Below are positions 56,612 through 64,000 of a stretch of DNA of 64,000 bases, in pieces. Position numbers and translations under genes: made by a program. The notes under the pieces were generated by a model. It ran no database searches, was not told the DNA's origin, and saw only the letters and a program-made list of their open reading frames with translations. The stretch comes from Paramecium sonneborni (taxonomy: Eukaryota > Ciliophora > Oligohymenophorea > Peniculida > Parameciidae), in assembly GCA_905182985.1 (NCBI GenBank), contig CAJJDN010000060.1:62001-126000 (forward strand). Reading direction: 5' to 3'. The stretch's first letter is position 1; each line of letters starts with the position of its first letter.

Positions 56612-57388
56612 ATGACTTCAAAAAAGCAACTGATAGATGAAATATGTATTAATAAAAGAAATAATTTAAGTTGAGATATGTGATTCTATTCTTGAGAAAT
56701 CATATAAGAATTAATAAAGTTTGGATTTATTGATTTAGAAATATCCGTTGAACGAAGGAATTTAATAATATTAATTGATCCCAGTGAGTTAATATGAAGA
56801 TTAGAGTAGAAATGAATTAAAACAATTATCATGTGAATAATTGTCTTATATTTTGGAGGATGCTCAACATACATTAGATTAAGTAATGTATGAGGAATTG
56901 TAAATTAATAAATTGGGATTGAGAGTACCAAAGAAATCATTAATAATATCAAATTATGAGCAATGGGATTTTTTATTATAATGGCCTAAATCAAATAATT
57001 TAGACAGTATAATAATAAATATATAAAGCATAACAAGTAATGAGTATATTAATTGATTAAATTATTAGATAATATATAAGCATAGCTGTAAAGATCAAAA
57101 TAAAAAAATGATTAAGATGATCTTTAATAGAAATATTAGGAAGCATTAGAGAGAATAGAGTAATTGGAAATGTAATTAGAAAATCAGTCAAAAGGATAAA
57201 AAAATGTAATAAAAGGAAATGTATTAAATACTAAAAATCAAATTAATAATTGTTATTAATTAAAAAGAGATAAGTTAGAGTTGATGGATGAATTGGAAAA
57301 AAAGTTATTAGATTTAGAAGCAGAAAAAGTATTGATGTCAACTTGTAGTATGGATGCATTTTCTAAATTACTTTAAACAAAATATTGA
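56612..57388 (+). CDS. Uncharacterised protein with C-terminal coiled coil
   Basis: 239 residues after introns of 25 nt (GTATTAATA...TTTAAG) and 32 nt (GTAATG...TTATTAG). The start MTSKKQLIDEIFEICDSILE leads into a helical region with KQLSCEQLSYILEDAQHTLD and SNYEQWDFLLQWPKS. The C-terminal half is coiled coil (LERIEQLEMQLENQSK, then LMDELEKKLLDLEAEK) and ends in SMDAFSKLLQTKY. I cannot name the family. It is convergent with the acid phosphatase gene, 41 bases away. Confidence 0.65.
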
Positions 57389-57429
57389 TTATTATTATTA
57401 TTATTATTATTCAAGTTTTAATTTATTTA

Positions 57430-58779
57430 TCACACTCTATATTAATCATCATTTAATGTTATAAACCTTTATTTTTTTTAATGAATAATAACAATCATAG
57501 AAATAGAGCAGATACAACAACCCAATACAAGAACAAAGAAGAGTATAGCCCACCAAGGAGTTTAATAATCAATAGGTTTTGAAGGATCATAAATTTAACA
57601 TTCTTTTATATAATCTTTCTGAATGCCTTTAAGAATACTTTTGAAATGAGAGTATTAACAAGTTAAAGCTTTATCTTGACAAATGTTAACATAAGTTCCA
57701 TTATACATTATTTTAACATAAGGTCCTAGAGTTGAACTATTATATAATTCATAAATGAGATTCGCAGTATAATCAGGATATGTAGTAATGCAAGTATTAT
57801 TAGATTCTATTTTACCAAAATAACTCTAATTGTAACATTCAACATTTGTTAGATTCAAAGCATATAAAGAGGCATAAATGCTAGAGTCATGAGCAGAATA
57901 AGCATGATACTTGATTTTAGAAGTTCCATTCAAAATATCATCGAAACCATTTAAAACATTCTTAAAAAATTCACTTGTCAAAAGAGATGCTTAATAATAG
58001 TCTTAAGTATATTTTAATAGAAATCCAAGTCCTGCAATTTTGTCTAATTGCTCCATCATATCTTTGGTTAAGTTTTGAGGGTTATCCCCTCCATTATAAA
58101 TATTACTAATAAAAGTATCTCTCCATTCATATAATTCTACAATATTAGTTAAATTTTGTTTGAGTTATATATTAAATTAATTTATTAACTCTTAAGAACG
58201 ATTGTTAATATCATAGTAAACATCAGTGTGTAAATTATGAGCACCATTATCCCAGAATTTAGGACAATACATATACATAACATAATCTAATTCTTCTTGT
58301 ATACTATGTATAGGTATAACTTAAATCCTGTTAGGTAACGCATAATTTGATATTCCATCAGGAGTTTTTACATCAATCATAGGAGGTAATAACAAATCTG
58401 AAGATATTTCTGGAACAATAGGACCAAGTGGATACATTCCTTATAAATTACTATAAGCACTCATAATTGTTCTTAATATTATATTCAATATTTACCGATT
58501 TGTATTACTACTCTCTATATAGATTTAATTTTCATTAAAATATGGTTCTAGAAATCCAGTATCTATATATTATTTCTTTAACCATTAACCCAATACATAA
58601 TGTTATCTCATTCCTACAGGTGTTAATTCAGATAAAGATTATTTTATTTTATCATTACAACCCCAATTACAGAAATATGGATTTCTTGCTCCATGTCTCC
58701 ACATTATTTGAACTGCAAGTAATTCATCTCCAAAACACAATTGTAGCAATTAAATAAGTATTAGAAGCAATTTTAACAT
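57430..58779 (-). CDS. Membrane-anchored histidine acid phosphatase
   Basis: 449 residues, intron-free. Signal peptide at residues 1-18 (LKLLLILIQLLQLCFG). The catalytic motif VQIMWRHGARNP (RHGxRxP) lies near residue 25, and the proton-donor HD motif is in KYHAYSAHDSSIYASL. Between them is the usual alpha-helical insert; pairs of Cys suggest disulfides. After the catalytic domain a transmembrane helix (WWAILFFVLVLGCCIC) is followed by a short basic tail (HQKKQRFITLNDDQYRV). The enzyme hydrolyses phosphomonoesters at acid pH; with this topology it should face the lysosome or phagosome lumen or the cell exterior. Normal family length. Confidence 0.93.
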
Positions 58780-58845
58780 TTAATTAATTTTAGTTAGATT
58801 ACATCACAAGTGAATTTTATTATAAATAATAATATAATATTAATC

Positions 58846-61800
58846 TCATTATTAAATTCCTTCATCCTTTATAATTGATCTGAAATTCCTATAAAATTAA
58901 TCATCAAATATTAAAGTCTATCTAGGAAATAAAAATATTGATTGCTTAATTGACTAAAATTGTGATCTATGTTTTTCATTTATAAAGAGAATGTAGATTG
59001 TTATGAATATACATTATAATATAAGAAATACAATTGAAGGAATCTAAGTGAAATTCATCAACTTTAAACATGAAATCAGTAAATTATCATAAAGTTATGA
59101 TATAACTGTTTACATTACATTACCTATTATAGTAGCTCCTTCTAATTCTAATCTTGTGTTTGTTGGTAAAATTGTAAAGTTCTTACTCTCATACTGTTAA
59201 CTCTTTAAAGTATACAATATGTATGGTAATATTTATGATAAACCTTTTAATAAATTACCATTCATTGCTAAATTACAAGTAGAATTTGAAAGTTCTTTAA
59301 ATTAATCTGTTTAAAAATCACATAAATTTCCAGTTGTTATACCATTATAGAAATTTACAGCATTTTCATCAAATAAGTACTCATTTGAACTTAAATCTAT
59401 ACTTAATTATGAAAATTCTTCAACTTTGTTATATGCCTAAAAAAATACATCATAAACTCCATCAATTTCAGCAGCTGTTAAGAAAAAGTATCTTAAGGTT
59501 CTTCTATAAATAACTTCTCTTTATGCATATAATGTAGGAATATCAACTCCAAGATCACTTATTCGCTGATAAATAATAGCAGTTTAATCATATTTATTAA
59601 AATATCTTTCAACTATAAAAAATATCACAGTATAAAATGTTAAGAATAAAAGAAGGTGTGTTAAAGCTATAAAGATTGTTGTTCTTAAATAATTATTTGT
59701 AATCTTTAATCTTTTTCCATCTCTTTTTGAATATTTTTTATTTATTTAGTAATTACTTTCATCAAGTTCAATATCAATTGCATCAATATCAAATTCAAAT
59801 CTTTTCACTTTGTCTAATTCATTTGTAATTACATTTAAATGTTTTTAAAGTCTCTTTTTTTCATCATCTAATATTTATTGATCTAAATCCATCAAATATT
59901 AAAATATTGAATTCATTATTTAATTATATTCTCTGTAACTATTTATTATTATTATACATAGCAATAAACTTATTATATTAAATGGTAATAATACTGATAA
60001 CCATTTCTCTTTCTCTAAAGTAGATCTTTATAAAGTAGCATCTAAAACTATTTTATTTAGACCATCAAATGTATGTTTTATTATAAGGTAGTTTTTACTA
60101 GTAAAATAAAAGAATGGGCTATCAAATGCAACATTTCTAATTGTTAAACCTAATTTAAAATCATATTAATAATTCATTAATATATTAGCTAAAGATCTAA
60201 TAGTTACATTTTTTGTATATCCAACATATGAATTATTCAGAAAGTTTATCGTAATATATTTATTCTCCGATAATAAATCAATTTCCTTTTTTTCTAGTAT
60301 ACCATACATACTATCTCTCAAATGATCATACATTAAACCAAATGTCGAAAATGGATATTTTGTTAATTAAGCATATACACTAGCATTAATAAATCCTCCT
60401 GATAATTACTCTCTATAATTAACCTGAGAAAATCTTGAAACATAAAAAGATTCGTATGGTTCTACAACATTATATCTAATTGATAATGTTTTTATGTCCT
60501 CTATAAATTATTCTAGGTTTTAAATCATTAAAATTTGCTATTTAATAATAAATATTATATCTTACAACTATCAATCCTAACAAAATAACAAAAATATATA
60601 AACAAATGTACTTATTCATTTTTATTATTTTTTAAGATTATCTCTCTGATTTCATCAATATAGTGATAATCTCAAATTTCTTATAATATTTTGATCTTCT
60701 AATTGCAGATACAGATGATGTAGATCCTATTTCTAAAAACTCATCTTCCTCTGCAATCTTATTTACCTATCTTTTTAATTCTTCATCATTAGAATACTTT
60801 GAACTATGTAATAATCGTTTCTAAGATTAAGGTTCAAAAGCATTATGACTCTTTAAAGTGCATAATAAATTTGTATCAGTTTAATTTATTGTTTATCTAT
60901 GATGATCTTGTTATAGTATGCATAATGAATTCTCTCCTATTGGATCATTCTCAATATCATTATAAGGAATCATCTTCTCTTCTGAATTATTGAATTCACT
61001 ATTTATATTCATTATTTTATGACCAGAACCAACTATTAAAGTAGGAGTAGCCATATACAATGTTGAGTTTTCATCTTTAAACTTTTTTGCTATTGCTCTT
61101 ATATTATCTAATTCAACAAAATAACATTTATATTAATTTTCAAATTTTCTCTCAATCTTAATATTACCAGTAAAAGAACAACTCACCTTTTAATGGTGAT
61201 ATTCTTTTATTAATTTTATTTCTTAATTATAAAATTAATTTTAATGTGTAGATACTAATTATTGAAAATTAGGTATCAAATTACTCACACAATTTGAATG
61301 AGTTTTACTTTCACCCTAATATAAACTATCAGAAATATTTGAACTTATATTCAAAATTTCTAATTCCTTATCAACTACTAAATAAGATCTATAGTCAAGT
61401 GACTCATAAAAAAATGTAAGAAAAGAAAACTTGTCATAATTTGTTTAATTCATACTTATCATTATTTGGATTGGCATCATTACCTATTCTGATTATTTTA
61501 AAAAAGATAAATTTTACTATTAATAATACTTATTTTTCCCTTAACATAAAAATTTCTCTATTAAACTACTATGTTTCTTTAATACATATTCAGGCAAATA
61601 AGAGTTTAAATCAGTGGATTGATATTTTTATTCTTATTCTGTAACATTCCATTATTCTAATAAATATTGTGCTCTTTAAGACTTTTTTGTTATTATTACA
61701 TCTAATTCAGAATTTAATTCAGTTATAAAATAAGCAGGATTTATTCCAAATATTTTATGGTACATTTATCCTGAAAATTAATTAAACTTATCATCTTCAA

Positions 61801-63495
61801 AGGCTTTCCCTCTATTGATATTAAAAGAATCTATATAATCATTCAGAATATGTAGAGAAAAATATTTCAATATATTTTAGTTACTACTAGCTAAATTTAT
61901 ATATAATATGTACTTGGAAACTAATTATATCTATTTAGTAAAGTTTCCTTAAATTTTTATATCTAATTTATAAATTACAATGCATATTTCACATTTCCTA
62001 AATAATTATTTTGATGCTCAACGAAATAATAATAAAATTAAATTTTTGCTTGAATTATTTTTTTTAAATTGGAGATTATTTAGGAATCAGAATTTTCATT
62101 CAATACAAAAGATTTTAATGATTCATTAATTAATTTATTATTTTAGTTCGTTAGAAATATCTTTTCTGATATTTAAATCACAACTTAATTTAAAACTTCT
62201 GCCTTTAAAAATTCTAATAAGTATATAGTTATTTTTGATAAAGGATTTTAGTTTTTTTCATAATTAAAAGATTCTTTTGCTAAAAATTTTGTTATATGTT
62301 ATTAGGCTTAAACATATTATTAACTTCTATATAAAATTTAAGCATAATCAGTACAGATTAAATCTCTTGATATTTCAATTTTCCCATGTAATTTTTCTTC
62401 AATTCTACTTTCTATAATTTTAACCAATGCTAGATATTGATTACTCTGATATTTTGTACAATAACAACTCTACTTATTGGCACAACTTTGATAATGGCTT
62501 TTGAATAATATAAAAATTTGAAGTTTAGTAACAGTTTTTTCATGATTACTTAAATCTAAATATGAAAAAAGATATTTTAATTCATGAACTCCATAATTAG
62601 ATATTTTATCAAATTTAAATTCTTCACAAAACATTAATATTTTAATTACGATTATAGCAACTAATATCCAATAGTTATTATTATTTGTCGATTATGTTAA
62701 AAGAACATCAAAAGAAAGAACTAATCCAATTGAACTAAAAATTATTATAGTGTTTGAATAGATTTTTTAAGCATAAACTTTGGTTCTAATTTATTCTGCA
62801 ATAAAACATAATTATATAAGGATATTAATAAGACATTAAATGATTTGTGAGAGAAATTGTGATTTTAAATAAAAAAAAAATATGATTTACATTAATTTGA
62901 GAATTTTGATAATGTATGAGTATGTCGTCATATTAATATATAATTAAGAAGTTGATTTAAGTATCAAGCCTCTTCTATATACAAGTTCTCCTAAAATCAT
63001 AATAATTAGAGTTTGAATCATTATTAAGATAGAAACAAAAAATTATGCTAGATCCGTTGAATTGAATAGGCAAATTTCAAATATAAGAGGAAAAAAAGCA
63101 GTTGAAAAATAATGGATATAAAAAGAGAAAATGACAGAAATAAATCTGGTCCAAAATGATAAAGTCCCTAATACATATTGATTTTTATAAGCAACAAAAC
63201 CAGCCATAAGGAAAATTAAGTTTTATAAAACAGCAAGCAACCAAAATAAGGCTGCCTTAATATTTGAATTTTCAATGTATAAGTAAAGTCTTGTTATGAG
63301 TGTAATTTTAGTAAGACTATGACTAAGTTATTCATCTTAAGTATATTAGTAGTAAAATGAATATGAAATTGATTAGGTAATTGAATAAATAATAAGAAGC
63401 AATTAGAACAGTTTAGGTATGCTATATTCTATTGTTAAAAAGTGTGACAGCATGAAAACTACTTATTTCTCAAATAGCTTAATTTAAAAAGGCAT
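58846..63495 (-). CDS. Giant polytopic membrane protein, Tiny-macrocysts (TmcB)-like
   Basis: 1,532 residues after introns of 28 nt (GTAAGA...AAATAG) and 23 nt (GTACAT...ATTTAG); a second ATG at 63453 is an alternative start. The N-terminal ~340 residues hold about ten hydrophobic spans, starting FEKQVVFMLSHFLTIEYSIP. A Cys-containing block (SHYQSCANKQSCYCTKYQ) and a TPR-like helical region follow. Next is a FGINPAYFITELNSELDVII block, then a possible PAS-like domain (YRSYLVVDKELEILNISSNI, then ECHQ...) and a long polar linker. The C-terminal third has four more spans with large extracellular loops. The order resembles Dictyostelium TmcB-type proteins and many ciliate paralogues; function unproven. 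The family call is from overall layout. Confidence 0.68.
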
Positions 63496-63590
63496 AAAAT
63501 TAGTTTTGATGTATGGTAAATATAATTAATAAATTGGATAGAATTGTAGAATGTAATACCAATATTTAGAAATTAAGTGAAATGTAAATA

Positions 63591-63641
63591 AAATAAGAAA
63601 ATCAAAAATTTTAATGAAATAAGAAAATCAAAAATTTTAAT
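63591..63641 (+). repeat. Two tandem copies of a 26-bp unit
   Basis: The unit aaataagaaaatcaaaaatt plus ttaatg occurs twice in tandem, the second copy starting at 63617. It lies at or just beyond the 3' end of the gene that enters from the right edge. Confidence 0.85.
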
Positions 63642-64000
63642 AAACAATTTTGGGAATAATGTTAATGAATTTTGATACTGGTTGATGAAATCAAATTTTG
63701 CTGCTAATTAATTAGGTGGTGGTTGATAATTTTCACCAATATGTTATTAAAGTCTATCAAAAATTAGTTATTAACTAAATTAAGTAAGTCATCTTTTACA
63801 CAATTTATTTTTAATTGATTTATAATTAGTCAATAGAACATACTTATTTATAAACAAGTTATTCTTTATTATTTTAGAATTTAAAGTGTAGAATTCAATC
63901 TAAGAAAGAGCATCTTTAATTGTGTCTTTTTATTCTTGAATTTAGATTTCTAATTATACTTTTCTTTCAACCGAAAATCTTATATATTCAATGCTTATAT
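63640..64000 (-). CDS. 3' part of an uncharacterised gene (runs off right edge)
   Basis: On the minus strand the frame from the right edge reads ISIEYIRFSVERKVQLEIQI, then QKDTIKDALSQIEFYTLNSK. A 27-nt intron (GTGTAA...ATTTAG) at about 63782-63808 leads to a convincing exon: LIFDRLQQHIGENYQPPPNQ, then LAAKFDFINQYQNSLTLFPK. After that the frame has no TGA for a long way, so a further intron or a slightly different frame must provide the stop; the 3' end is approximate. No family recognised. Confidence 0.5.

Overview
The window is macronuclear-type DNA from an oligohymenophorean ciliate, most likely Paramecium or a close relative. TAA and TAG occur throughout conserved domains where glutamine is expected, and nearly every gene whose family I recognise ends at TGA, so the ciliate nuclear code applies. 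The DNA is very AT-rich, intergenic gaps are mostly below 250 bp, and genes are cut by tiny introns (about 21-39 nt, usually GTA...TAG). A standard-code reading sees only fragments. I built the models by hand with TGA as the only stop and checked that the spliced length is a multiple of three wherever I give a protein length.

Layout, left to right. 0-6 kb: two divergent papain-family genes, the second with its catalytic Cys replaced by Gly, then a nephrocystin-3-like P-loop NTPase with a coiled-coil tail. 6-12 kb: a SNF5/SMARCB1 homologue with an N-terminal helix-turn-helix, a kinesin-13, and an E2F-partner DP factor. This stretch holds a 1,282-bp perfect duplication around a single N, which looks like an assembly fault. 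12-24 kb: a small unknown, a long coiled-coil protein, two unknowns, an HSPA12-type Hsp70, a coiled-coil gene, a GGNBP2-like zinc protein and exportin-2/CSE1. 24.5-30.1 kb: a giant VLIG-type GTPase with Cys/His-rich repeats and a degenerate vWA-like end. 30-36 kb: phosphoenolpyruvate mutase, a degenerate cyclic-nucleotide-channel-like protein and a NEK-like pseudokinase. 36-40 kb: a region with in-frame TGAs, an unknown, and DHX15/Prp43. 41-48 kb: two tandem WD40 proteins, unknowns, TVP23, and a 650-residue charged protein. 47.5-50 kb: an Sfi1-like protein. 50-57.4 kb: two paralogous kinases with coiled-coil tails, interleaved with unknowns. 57.4-63.5 kb: a membrane-anchored histidine acid phosphatase and a 1,532-residue polytopic membrane protein. 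A partial gene runs off the right edge.

The genes do not form one pathway. Themes are housekeeping nuclear functions (SNF5, DP, DHX15, CSE1), microtubule and basal-body proteins (kinesin-13, Sfi1-like, NPHP3-like), and membrane or signalling proteins. The most unusual items are the GTPase fusion, the two dead-enzyme paralogues (protease and kinase) and the HTH-SNF5 fusion. No CRISPR, rRNA, tRNA or transposon was recognised.
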